This document shows positions 1 through 7,869 of a DNA stretch of 64,000 nucleotides, piece by piece. The stretch is from Dyadobacter sp. MSC1_007 (GTDB taxonomy: Bacteria > Bacteroidota > Bacteroidia > Cytophagales > Spirosomataceae). The translations under genes and the position numbers were made by a program. The first letter of the stretch is position 1. Every line of letters starts with the position of its first letter. The notes under the pieces were generated by a model. That model had not been told where the DNA came from. It saw only the letters and a program-made list of their open reading frames with translations, and did not search any database. Where the stretch lies: positions 1 through 64,000 of the forward strand of contig NZ_JAMOZL010000013.1 of the NCBI RefSeq assembly GCF_023667495.1, written 5' to 3'.

Positions 1-151
1 CAGAAAAACACCAAAAATACACTTTTACTAAAAAAATTAATATTTTGTATATAGATGACAAAACAGAATTTTCTTAAAACACAGATATTGGAGTTATTAA
101 GAAATTTTATTATTATAATGACATTTCCAGAGCCCGTTGGGCACAAAAAAA

Positions 152-171
152 AGCCTGCTTCGCAGCAGGCT
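152..171 (-). terminator. Rho-independent terminator of the ferredoxin gene
   Basis: The arms AGCCTGCT and AGCAGGCT form a perfect 8-bp stem around a TCGC loop. Read on the minus strand, the hairpin is followed directly by a run of T (the A run at about 144-152 on the plus strand). It lies 25 bases past the stop of the minus-strand ferredoxin. Bases 1-140 beyond it are AT-rich with no gene I recognise. Confidence 0.8.
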
Positions 172-196
172 CTATGATTTTGTATCTCAGTGAGGC

Positions 197-544
197 TTAT
201 TCACCATGCATCCATGCTTTTTTGGCAAGCAGGGTTTCTTCTTCTTCTTCATTGTCCGGATCCGGCACGCAGCAGTCGACCGGGCAAACGGCAGCGCATT
301 GTGGCTCTTCATGGAAACCGACACATTCGGTGCACTTATCCGACACTATATAGTAAAATTCGTCAGAGACCGGAGACTGCTTTTCCTTGCCGCTAACCAC
401 AGTGCCATCGCCAAAGTCCACTTCGTCCAAACTCGTTCCATCACCCCAAGTCCATTCTACACCTCCCTCATAAATTGCTGTGTTTGGGCATTCTGGCTCA
501 CATGCCCCACAATTTATGCATTCATCGGTTATCATTATAGCCAT
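197..544 (-). CDS. 4Fe-4S dicluster ferredoxin (Alvin type)
   Basis: This is a 115-residue soluble electron carrier with two [4Fe-4S] motifs. The first is C-x2-C-x2-C-x3-CP near residues 10-21. The second is C-x2-C-x8-C-x3-CP, the long-loop arrangement of Allochromatium vinosum-type ferredoxins. An acidic stretch of about 45 residues rich in Gly, Asp and Trp separates the motifs, and the C-terminus carries a Glu-rich run. The start could be Met1 or Met4; both lie just before the first cluster. The gene is divergent from the acyl-CoA reductase, so it may supply electrons to a linked redox step, but the partner is not shown by sequence. The family call is secure and the physiological role is open. 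Confidence 0.9.
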   Translation of the reverse strand: MAIMITDECINCGACEPECPNTAIYEGGVEWTWGDGTSLDEVDFGDGTVVSGKEKQSPVSDEFYYIVSDKCTECVGFHEEPQCAAVCPVDCCVPDPDNEEEEETLLAKKAWMHGE

Positions 545-559
545 AGTCGCCGGATTGTT

Positions 560-567
560 TATATTTG
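560..567 (+). promoter_or_regulatory. Candidate -7 box for acyl-CoA reductase
   Basis: TATATTTG matches the Bacteroidota -7 consensus TAnnTTTG about 107 bases before the acyl-CoA reductase start. No clear -33 element was identified, so this is a candidate only. Confidence 0.35.
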
Positions 568-591
568 TTGCTATTCTTCTGTTTAGAGTAA

Positions 592-599
592 CAAATATA
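592..599 (-). promoter_or_regulatory. Candidate -7 box for ferredoxin
   Basis: On the minus strand this reads TATATTTG, a match to the TAnnTTTG -7 consensus, 48 bases upstream of the ferredoxin start. Together with the plus-strand box at 560-567 it would make a compact divergent promoter region. Confidence 0.4.
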
Positions 600-673
600 A
601 CTATTTATAGTTTCCCAACAATCAGAAAAATAAAAACGGCACCCGTAATTAAACTATTTAGAGTCAGAGTAGA

Positions 674-1696
674 ATGATATCAAGAATTCAGAGAATAAAT
701 GCATTCGCCAATTTGGGTAAATTCATCAGCGACAACGAGAATCAACCAATCATTGACGAATGGATTGAAGGTGCAAAAAGCAGGAATAACTGGTTTACAC
801 CCCCAAATGTGAAGCTTTCACTAAATGCGATCACCTACAATTATCTGAATCATGACAATCTCAAAAACTGGGCGGAGAGCTACCCGGAGCCATTGGAGCC
901 ACGTAAAATAGGTGTCGTTATGGCGGGAAATATCCCTGCTGTCGGTTTTCATGATGCATTGTCAGTCCTGATAAGTGGCCACATCCTGCTTGCCAAACCC
1001 AGCTCCGATGATCCGTTTCTAATGCGGGCGCTGCTTGCAAAGCTCGTCGAAATAGAACCTGCATTCCAGGATTTCATAATCTTTGCCGACCGACTCAATG
1101 ACTCCGACGCATATATAGCCACCGGCAGCGACAACACAGCGCGCTATTTTCATTATTATTTCGCGAAAAAGCCGAATATCATCCGAAAGAACCGCACCTC
1201 CGTGGCAGTGCTGACTGGTAACGAAAGTACCGCCGAACTGCGCGCGCTAGGCGATGATATCCTGCAATACTTTGGTCTCGGATGCCGGAACGTTTCTAAA
1301 ATCTTTGTTCCGACCGGATATAACTTTACCAAGTTGTATGAGGCCGTTGAGGAGATGTCACCGGATTATATGAATCATCACAAATACTTCAACAATTACG
1401 AGTACAACAAATCGATATTCCTGGTAAACAGGGTCCCGCACTTCGATAATGGCTTCCTGCTTATTACAGAAAGTACCGCACTTGTATCGGCAATCAGCGT
1501 GCTGCACTATGAAACATATGATTCCATCGAGGAAGTGAAACAAATGTTAAGCGGGGAGGACGAAAAGATCCAATGCATCATAGGAAGCCACAACACGGGC
1601 TTACCAGGACTGGTCGTTTTTGGCGCCGGACAGTCGCCGGCATTATACGATTATGCGGACTCGGTCGATACGATGGCATTCCTGTCGGAGCTTTGA
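674..1696 (+). CDS. Acyl-CoA reductase, LuxC-like
   Basis: This 340-residue protein resembles the LuxC/acyl-CoA reductase branch of the aldehyde dehydrogenase superfamily, which reduces acyl-CoA (or an acyl thioester) to the aldehyde with NADPH. A probable catalytic cysteine sits at residue 204 in the motif FGLGCRNVSKIF. An upstream segment, VVMAGNIPAVGFHDAL at about residues 81-96, is typical of the nucleotide-binding half. The protein is shorter than bioluminescence LuxC (about 480 residues), as is usual for Bacteroidota homologues. No lux genes are nearby. It is divergent from the ferredoxin gene and convergent with the following esterase, five bases away. The natural acyl substrate is unknown. 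Confidence 0.85.
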   Translation: MISRIQRINAFANLGKFISDNENQPIIDEWIEGAKSRNNWFTPPNVKLSLNAITYNYLNHDNLKNWAESYPEPLEPRKIGVVMAGNIPAVGFHDALSVLISGHILLAKPSSDDPFLMRALLAKLVEIEPAFQDFIIFADRLNDSDAYIATGSDNTARYFHYYFAKKPNIIRKNRTSVAVLTGNESTAELRALGDDILQYFGLGCRNVSKIFVPTGYNFTKLYEAVEEMSPDYMNHHKYFNNYEYNKSIFLVNRVPHFDNGFLLITESTALVSAISVLHYETYDSIEEVKQMLSGEDEKIQCIIGSHNTGLPGLVVFGAGQSPALYDYADSVDTMAFLSEL

Positions 1697-1701
1697 TACG
1701 C

Positions 1702-2592
1702 CTACCTGCCTAACGCCCATTGCAGAAAGCCGGGCAGCACTTGCGACCATGTTTGCTGATCGTGGCGTCCGTCCTTCACTTCTATATATTGAATATCCTT
1801 TTTCCAGGCATACCCTCTTCTTTCGAGTTCGGCAATGCACTCGAGCGTATCCTGAATAGAATCGATCACGCCATCGCCATCACGGTCGTCGGTTTCGTCG
1901 CTTGTACCACACTGGAACCAAAATTGAAGCCCTGGTTTCTTTGAACCTGCCTTGATTTGCCGATGCATAATACGGTCAGAATCCTGGTAACCCGCGTCGA
2001 GGGATTTTTGCCTCCACCATAATGCCCCCGAAAACACGCCTGCCCGGGAGAAGACATCCGGATTATTCCAGACGGTGTCCAACGCCATCAACCCACCCAG
2101 TGAAAAACCTGCGTAAGTGGCTTCATTGGGCTTTACATAATATTGACTGACCAAAAAAGGTATTAACTCTTTAACTACAAACTGCATAGTCGCCCCGGCC
2201 TTGGCCCCTCTTCCCGCATAATCCGCCTGCGCGGCAATGCCATACTCACTTATCCGCTCCTCGTTTGCGTGCATACCTACAATCACGCAACGCATAATGC
2301 GCCCCTGGGCCAGCATGCTCGCGAAAGTGTCCTCCATTGCCAGTGCCGGAAAATCCTGACCGTCATTAAAAAGAACCAGTGGACAGCGCTCCCTACTATC
2401 ATGACCGGGAGGAAGCAATACCGATATTCTCACCTCTCTTTTTAAAAACGTGGAATAAATGCCGGTAACAACGGTGGTAACGATCTCGGGGGAAGGACTC
2501 AAAGTCAACAGAATTGGGGTTAAAGATGAAAGAGAAACCGGCAAGTTATTAATTTGCTTCCTATGATTTGTTTTGTATATTTCATTTGTCAA
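1702..2592 (-). CDS. Alpha/beta-hydrolase esterase, enterochelin-esterase/esterase-D-like
   Basis: This is a 296-residue alpha/beta hydrolase. The nucleophile elbow is GFSLG at residues 162-166 (Ser164), and the likely catalytic His277 lies in DGRHDQQTW near the C-terminus. The N-terminal region FLKREVRISVLLPPG followed by LVLFNDGQD is typical of the putative esterase family (enterochelin esterase, FrsA-like S-formylglutathione hydrolases). No secretion signal is evident. The ATG start leaves only 18 bases to the next, divergent gene. The first 35-40 residues look non-conserved, so a TTG start near 2544 is also possible. It adjoins a second esterase and a ligase cluster and could release or trim that product; this is inference. 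Confidence 0.85.
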   Translation of the reverse strand: MTNEIYKTNHRKQINNLPVSLSSLTPILLTLSPSPEIVTTVVTGIYSTFLKREVRISVLLPPGHDSRERCPLVLFNDGQDFPALAMEDTFASMLAQGRIMRCVIVGMHANEERISEYGIAAQADYAGRGAKAGATMQFVVKELIPFLVSQYYVKPNEATYAGFSLGGLMALDTVWNNPDVFSRAGVFSGALWWRQKSLDAGYQDSDRIMHRQIKAGSKKPGLQFWFQCGTSDETDDRDGDGVIDSIQDTLECIAELERRGYAWKKDIQYIEVKDGRHDQQTWSQVLPGFLQWALGR

Positions 2593-2610
2593 CTATAAAT
2601 CCACCTTTGT

Positions 2611-3318
2611 TTGGAAGAGAAGCACATTAAATACTATTCTCATCATCTCGGCAAGGACGTGGATATGCTTGTTTACGGCAACTGGGGCTACCCTGTCCTG
2701 CTTTTCCCGACAACGTTGGGGCGCTATTACCAGGCCAAAGATATGGGACTCATCGACTCGGTCCGTGGGCTTGTCGAATCAGGGAAATACAAAATATACT
2801 GTGTCGATTCCATCGATGCGGATTCCTGGTACGGTAAACATCTGAATCCGGAATACCGCGTAAGCAACCATATTCAATACGATAAATTCCTGAACCGCGA
2901 ACTTGTTCCTTATATCAGCGGCCAATGTAATGTTGGAAAGATCGGCGTCGCGGGTTGCAGTTTTGGTGGTTTCCATGCTGCAAATTTTGCGTTCAGGCAT
3001 CCCGGCCAGGTCGCATATCTGGTTAGCATGAGCGGAGCGTTCGATATCCGCAGTTTTCTGGACGGTTTTTATGATGATTCGGTGTATTTCAACAACCCTG
3101 TCGATTTTATGCCCAACGAGCAAGGCTGGCGTTTTGGGCATATGAAAATCGTACTAGGAACCTCTGAATGGGATATTTGCCTCGATAGCAATGTTAAGAT
3201 GTCCAATATCCTCAACGCCAGCGGGATCGACCATTGGCTGGATATCAGAGGCTGGGAAAAACACGACTGGCCGCTCTGGAATAAAATGTTCCCGGATTAC
3301 CTTTCCCGGATTCTTTGA
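2611..3318 (+). CDS. Alpha/beta-hydrolase esterase, second copy, TTG start
   Basis: This 235-residue protein has a nucleophile elbow GCSFGG (Ser117) and a C-terminal His218 in WEKHDWPLW, both expected for the esterase-D/FrsA-like hydrolase fold. An in-frame stop at 2596-2598 and no ATG before residue 19 make the TTG at 2611 the only plausible start that keeps the N-terminal HIKYYSHHLGKDVDM segment. It leads a run of same-strand genes (ATP-grasp, GCS2 ligase) separated by 35 and 23 bases, which suggests an operon. It is a distinct subfamily from the neighbouring minus-strand esterase rather than a recent duplicate. Its substrate may be an intermediate of the ligase pathway. Confidence 0.88.
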   Translation: MEEKHIKYYSHHLGKDVDMLVYGNWGYPVLLFPTTLGRYYQAKDMGLIDSVRGLVESGKYKIYCVDSIDADSWYGKHLNPEYRVSNHIQYDKFLNRELVPYISGQCNVGKIGVAGCSFGGFHAANFAFRHPGQVAYLVSMSGAFDIRSFLDGFYDDSVYFNNPVDFMPNEQGWRFGHMKIVLGTSEWDICLDSNVKMSNILNASGIDHWLDIRGWEKHDWPLWNKMFPDYLSRIL

Positions 3319-3353
3319 TATTAAAATTCAAAAACACAACGAAAAACCTGGTT

Positions 3354-4535
3354 ATGAAAAAGATCGGCATTCTGTTTGGAATGGAAAATACTTTCCCAAA
3401 CGCTTTTATTGAAAGAGTCAACAGCAAGGCAGAAGACGGCATTATCGCTGAGGCGGTCACCATCGATAAAGTCATACAAGCCGCACCGACAGAATATGCG
3501 GTGATCATCGACCGGATCTCCCAGGACGTACCTTTTTATCGTGCATACCTGAAAAATGCTGCAATAGGCGGCACGGCCGTGATCAATAATCCGTTCTGGT
3601 GGAGCGCCGACGAAAAGTTTTTCAACAATGCATTGGCAGAACGGATCGGCATCCCGGTTCCCAAAACCGTACTGTTGCCGTCCAAGCAGCGTCCGGAAAA
3701 CACTTCGGAAACCTCATTCCGGAATCTGGCATTTCCGATGGCGTGGGAAGAAATATTCCAGTACGTAGGTTTTCCTGCCTATATGAAACCACACGATGGT
3801 GGCGGTTGGAAGAGCGTTTATAAAGTGATGAACCCGCAGGATATGTGGTATAAACATGAAGAAACAGGCCAACTAGTGATGATGTTGCAAGAGGAAATCG
3901 TCTTCGACGACTATGTCCGCTGCTATTGCATTGGTCAAAAAGAAGTACTGATTATGCCTTACGAGCCCCGCAACCCCCACCATCTCCGCTACGCCGCCGA
4001 TTTAAAAGTACAAGGCGAAGAGCGCGAAAAACTCCTTGAAACCATTAAAGACTATACACTAAAACTCAACCTAGCATTGGGTTACGACTTCAATACCGTA
4101 GAATTTGCTGTGCGCGACGGCATTCCTTATGCGATTGACTTTTGCAATCCTGCTCCCGACGCTGACATTTACTCGGTAGGGCGTGATAATTTTGAGTGGG
4201 TAGTAGAAGCAGCTGCAAATATGGCTATTGAAAGAGCCAAAACTCAGGTCCCGGGTCAGATTAACCTTACCTGGGGCACATTCATCAATCAGGCGGTAAA
4301 TACCCCGATTATCCAGGCAGCACCGGCACCGACTATTCCAGAACCGGCCGCTGAACCTAAGCCCATTCCGTCAGCCAAAGAAGTGAAGGTAACGGCTGTC
4401 GCGCCAAAAAAAGCCACGAAACCATCGGCAGCCAAGGCAAAGGAAGTCGTCGCCGAGCCAGAACCAAAAGTTCCGACCAAGCGGTCAGCCGTCACGAAGG
4501 CCCCGGCCAAAAACTCTAAAATCAAAAAGTCATAA
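3354..4535 (+). CDS. ATP-grasp ligase (RimK-like) with basic C-terminal tail
   Basis: This 393-residue protein begins at ATG 3354; a TTG at 3315 gives a longer frame but adds only a weak N-terminus. The core, about residues 1-310, has ATP-grasp features: a Gly-rich loop AYMKPHDGGGWKSV that holds the ATP phosphates, a hinge LQEEI, and metal-binding residues in EFAVRDGIPYAIDFCNPAPD. ATP-grasp enzymes join a carboxylate, activated as an acyl phosphate, to an amine or similar nucleophile. After about residue 320 comes an extension of some 75 residues rich in Pro, Ala, Lys and Glu, a low-complexity tail unlike the enzyme core. It is cotranscribed with an esterase and a GCS2 ligase. The substrate is unknown. 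Confidence 0.85.
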   Translation: MKKIGILFGMENTFPNAFIERVNSKAEDGIIAEAVTIDKVIQAAPTEYAVIIDRISQDVPFYRAYLKNAAIGGTAVINNPFWWSADEKFFNNALAERIGIPVPKTVLLPSKQRPENTSETSFRNLAFPMAWEEIFQYVGFPAYMKPHDGGGWKSVYKVMNPQDMWYKHEETGQLVMMLQEEIVFDDYVRCYCIGQKEVLIMPYEPRNPHHLRYAADLKVQGEEREKLLETIKDYTLKLNLALGYDFNTVEFAVRDGIPYAIDFCNPAPDADIYSVGRDNFEWVVEAAANMAIERAKTQVPGQINLTWGTFINQAVNTPIIQAAPAPTIPEPAAEPKPIPSAKEVKVTAVAPKKATKPSAAKAKEVVAEPEPKVPTKRSAVTKAPAKNSKIKKS

Positions 4536-4558
4536 CCCTTTATCGCGCAGCTTGCATT

Positions 4559-5659
4559 ATGGCCACATTCACACTAGGAATTGAGGAAGAATTTCAAACG
4601 ATCGACCCGGTTACGAGGAACTTGAGGTCCCATATGTCAAAGCTGGTAGAAGATGGAAAGATCACACTAAAAGAAAGAGTTAAGGCCGAAATGCACCAGG
4701 CGGTGGTGGAGGTCGGCACCAATATCTGCCATAACATCCGCGAAGCGCGCGAGGAAGTCACATATCTACGCAAAATGATCCTGGATTTGGCTGAAAAGCA
4801 GGACCTGCAAGTCGCCGCGGCCGGAACACATCCTTTCGCCGATTGGGTCGACCAACTGATCACGCCCGACCCGCGTTATGACGAGATTATCGATGAAATG
4901 CGGGACGTTGCCCGGGGTAACCTGATATTCGGCCTGCACGTGCATGTTGGGATTGAGAGCCGCAATGAAGGCATTCAGATCATGAATGCAGTGCGTTACT
5001 TCCTGCCGCATATTTACGCGCTTTCTACCAATTCGCCATTCTGGTGCGGGCGCAATACAGGTTTTAAGTCCTACCGGTCTAAGGTTTTTGACAAATTTCC
5101 ACGGACCGGAATTCCCGATTTTTTTTCGAGTGCTGCTGAATACGATGAATATCTCGCATTGCTGGTCAAGACAAAATGCATTGACAATGGCAAGAAAATC
5201 TGGTGGGATATCCGTCTGCATCCGTTTTTCAATACCATCGAGTTCCGCATGTGCGATGTGCCTATGCGCACGGATGAGACCATTTGCCTGGCAGCAATCA
5301 TGCAGGCGCTGGTAGCCAAGATCCACAAGCTTCACAGCCTCAATCTAAGTTTCCGTCCTTACCGGAGGATGCTCATCAATGAAAACAAATGGCGGGCAGC
5401 ACGGTATGGCATCAAAAGCAAGCTCATCGATTTCGGCAAACAAGAGGAAGTAGAGTATAATATCCTGATTCAGGAGTTGCTTGAATTCATCGACGACGTG
5501 GTCGACGAGCTGGATAGCCGGAAAGAAGTCGAATACATTCACCAGATACTCGAAATGGGCACGGGGGCCGACCGTCAACTCGCTGTCTTTGAAGAAACAG
5601 GCAGCCTGAACGCCGTGGTAGATTATATTGTTTCTGAGACGAAAATCGGACTGGTCTAA
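4559..5659 (+). CDS. Carboxylate-amine ligase, GCS2/YbdK family
   Basis: This 366-residue protein opens with LGIEEEFQ, the hallmark of the glutamate-cysteine ligase type 2 (YbdK) family in the glutamine-synthetase fold. MHQAVVEVGTNI and GLHVHVGI supply further metal and substrate ligands. Enzymes of this group form an amide or gamma-glutamyl bond with ATP. Some YbdK proteins make gamma-glutamylcysteine only weakly, and the physiological reaction is often unknown. Length is normal for the family. It follows the ATP-grasp gene by 23 bases and precedes the amidotransferase by a 126-base gap that could hold a second promoter. The context argues for specialised ligation rather than general glutathione synthesis. 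Confidence 0.9.
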   Translation: MATFTLGIEEEFQTIDPVTRNLRSHMSKLVEDGKITLKERVKAEMHQAVVEVGTNICHNIREAREEVTYLRKMILDLAEKQDLQVAAAGTHPFADWVDQLITPDPRYDEIIDEMRDVARGNLIFGLHVHVGIESRNEGIQIMNAVRYFLPHIYALSTNSPFWCGRNTGFKSYRSKVFDKFPRTGIPDFFSSAAEYDEYLALLVKTKCIDNGKKIWWDIRLHPFFNTIEFRMCDVPMRTDETICLAAIMQALVAKIHKLHSLNLSFRPYRRMLINENKWRAARYGIKSKLIDFGKQEEVEYNILIQELLEFIDDVVDELDSRKEVEYIHQILEMGTGADRQLAVFEETGSLNAVVDYIVSETKIGLV

Positions 5660-5785
5660 GAATTAAAATCAACCATTAACCTTGAAAACCGAACTATTCA
5701 GTAAGATGTTTGTTTAAAATAGGTTACCCGATTCTATAACATTAAGCAAAAGCCGTTTGCCTAACAGCACCGGCTACCAACTAAA

Positions 5786-6628
5786 ATGACCACTAATCAA
5801 AGACAGTTCAGGATTGCCATCCTGGATATGTACAACGGGCACGAAAATGAGGGAATGCGCTGTATCAAAAAGATTATCACCGCATTCGGAGAGCGCGAAT
5901 CTGTGCCCGTAGAATTCACCGTTTTCGACGCAAGACGAAAACTGGAAGTTCCAGGAATGGACTTCGACGCATACATTTCAACCGGCGGGCCGGGTAACCC
6001 CTCCCCTGTCGGTGAAGCCTGGGAAAAGAAGTTTTTCGGTTTCCTGGATCAGCTTTTTAATTTTAACTTAAAACGCCAGAACCGGACAAAAAAACACCTT
6101 TTCTTGATTTGCCATTCCTTTCAAATGGCCTGCATTCACTGGCAGCTGGCGGCTGTAAGTAAGAGAAGGAAAACTTCATTTGGCACGTTTCCTGTACATA
6201 AGACCTCCGCTGGAAGGAAAGACGCATTATTGAGTGGACTGAGCGATCCATTCTGGATTGTAGATTCAAGGGATTTCCAGGTTACACAGGCCAATCAGGC
6301 CGCATTTGATAGCCTTGGGGCTAAACTGCTTTGTCTGGAAAAAATCCGTCCCCATGTTCCTCTGGACCGGGCAATAATGGCCATCCGTTTTTCCAATGAG
6401 GTGGTAGGCACCCAGTTTCATCCGGAGGCCGATGCGGAAGGTATGCTGCGTTATTTTCTAAATGAAGACAAGAAAAAGGCCATTGTTGCGGCGCACGGTG
6501 AAGCTAAATACGAGGATATGATCGCCCATTTAAACGATCCTGACAAAATTTCGATGACCGAATCAGTGATCATACCCGCATTTTTGAAAAACGCATATCA
6601 CAAAACTTTTGAGCTGGCCTATGCATAA
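5786..6628 (+). CDS. Class I glutamine amidotransferase
   Basis: This 280-residue GATase1-fold protein has the full catalytic set. The oxyanion segment is STGGPGNPSPV (about residues 65-75), the nucleophile Cys109 lies in LICHSFQMA, and His212 and Glu214 lie in GTQFHPEAD. Such domains hydrolyse glutamine and pass ammonia to a partner synthetase; some members instead hydrolyse gamma-glutamyl bonds. No synthetase domain is fused. Its end overlaps the next gene by 8 bases (ATGCATAA), which suggests translational coupling and a complex with that ATP-grasp-like protein. The roughly 55 residues after the catalytic Glu are an extension beyond the minimal domain. Confidence 0.87.
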   Translation: MTTNQRQFRIAILDMYNGHENEGMRCIKKIITAFGERESVPVEFTVFDARRKLEVPGMDFDAYISTGGPGNPSPVGEAWEKKFFGFLDQLFNFNLKRQNRTKKHLFLICHSFQMACIHWQLAAVSKRRKTSFGTFPVHKTSAGRKDALLSGLSDPFWIVDSRDFQVTQANQAAFDSLGAKLLCLEKIRPHVPLDRAIMAIRFSNEVVGTQFHPEADAEGMLRYFLNEDKKKAIVAAHGEAKYEDMIAHLNDPDKISMTESVIIPAFLKNAYHKTFELAYA

Positions 6629-7814
6629 GCAAGCCCGGGAAGTATTCAATAACTCATTTACCGAGAAAAAATACGAAGACTTCGTCGAGTCGCTGAGTTC
6701 CGCTTTTCCAGGTCAGCTGGATTTCAGGGTGGCAGAAACACCGGTTTTTGTACCAAAAGATCTGAAAGAGAAACTTTTGGAAGCTTGCCGGCAAATTATC
6801 GCAACACTTTCGTCTCCTGATTTCAAAGCAAAGACGGAGCGCGCAGTGCCAGCAGATCAGCACGTGCCGGGCGAAAACGCGCACACTTCGTTTCTGGCCA
6901 TAGACTTTGCCGTTTGCAAAAACGAGGACGGAAAGCTTGTCCCTCAGCTTATTGAATTACAGGGATTTCCGTCGATATTCGGTTATCAGGCGGTTTTGTC
7001 CGAGTCGTTCCGTAAGTTTTTTGACGTAAAAAAAAGATTTGACTATTTGTTTGACGCAAATTCCTATGAAGAGTATGTCGGCAAATTGAAAGATCTTATT
7101 CTGGCAGGCGAAAATCCCGAAAACGTAATTCTGTTAGAAATATTTCCCGAAAAACAGAAAACACGAATTGACTTTGCAGTCACAGAACACATGCTCGGCT
7201 TGAAGGCGGTTTGTTACTCGAAACTAATCCGCGAAGGCCGTAAGCTATACTATGAGCTCAACGGGCGGAAAATTCAGGTGAAACGCATTTACAACCGGCT
7301 CATTTTCGACGACCTTGCCAACTATCCCGACCTGCAAACAAGCTACCATTTCACCGACGATGTGGACGTGCAATGGGTTGGACACCCTAACTGGTTTTTC
7401 AGGATTAGTAAATTCGCTATGCCTTTCCTGAACGGCGAATATGTACCAGAAACGCGGTTTCTAAGTGATTATGTCGGTCTGTTTCCCGACGATCTAGACA
7501 ACTTTGTACTAAAACCTCTTTTCTCATTTGCAGGTGCGGGTGTAAAACTTCACCTCACAAAACACGACCTGGACGTCATTCCCGATCCTGAAAACTATAT
7601 CTTGCAGCGGAAAGTAACTTACGAGCCCGTCATACAAGCCCCCGACGGGCTGATCAAATGTGAGATTCGGATGATGTACGGATGGAACGACAATGCGCCC
7701 AGACCCGAGCTATTGATAAGTTTGAGCCGGTTAAGCCGTGGGGAAATGATCGGTGTCCGCTATAACAAGGATTTTACGTGGGTGGGCGGCAGCGCCAGCT
7801 TTTTTGAGCAATAG
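6621..7814 (+). CDS. ATP-grasp-like ligase, function unknown
   Basis: This 397-residue protein starts at ATG 6621, inside the last codons of the amidotransferase gene. It does not match a named enzyme I can recognise. The C-terminal half looks like an ATP-grasp module: FVLKPLFSFAGAGVKL resembles the ATP-binding Lys plus Gly-rich loop, YILQRKV resembles the hinge, and CEIRMMYGW may be a metal or substrate strand. The first half has a conserved-looking LIELQGFPSIFGYQ segment, reminiscent of glutathionylspermidine-synthase-like and permuted ATP-grasp proteins. The coupled gene order suggests it uses ammonia or a product from the amidotransferase. The fold is moderately sure and the reaction is unknown. 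Confidence 0.7.
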   Translation: MHKQAREVFNNSFTEKKYEDFVESLSSAFPGQLDFRVAETPVFVPKDLKEKLLEACRQIIATLSSPDFKAKTERAVPADQHVPGENAHTSFLAIDFAVCKNEDGKLVPQLIELQGFPSIFGYQAVLSESFRKFFDVKKRFDYLFDANSYEEYVGKLKDLILAGENPENVILLEIFPEKQKTRIDFAVTEHMLGLKAVCYSKLIREGRKLYYELNGRKIQVKRIYNRLIFDDLANYPDLQTSYHFTDDVDVQWVGHPNWFFRISKFAMPFLNGEYVPETRFLSDYVGLFPDDLDNFVLKPLFSFAGAGVKLHLTKHDLDVIPDPENYILQRKVTYEPVIQAPDGLIKCEIRMMYGWNDNAPRPELLISLSRLSRGEMIGVRYNKDFTWVGGSASFFEQ

Positions 7815-7869
7815 GCGAATTAAATCTTTCTACAAGTATCTACCTTTTAAAAAGTATTATTCTTTTTTA

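Noticed and set aside
1..150. Possible gene fragment at the left edge
   Set aside because: All frames are short or interrupted, and the stretch is AT-rich with only the ferredoxin terminator at its end.
4559..5659. GCS2 protein as the housekeeping glutamate-cysteine ligase gshA
   Set aside because: It is of the YbdK branch and sits with other ligase genes; no glutathione synthetase is nearby.
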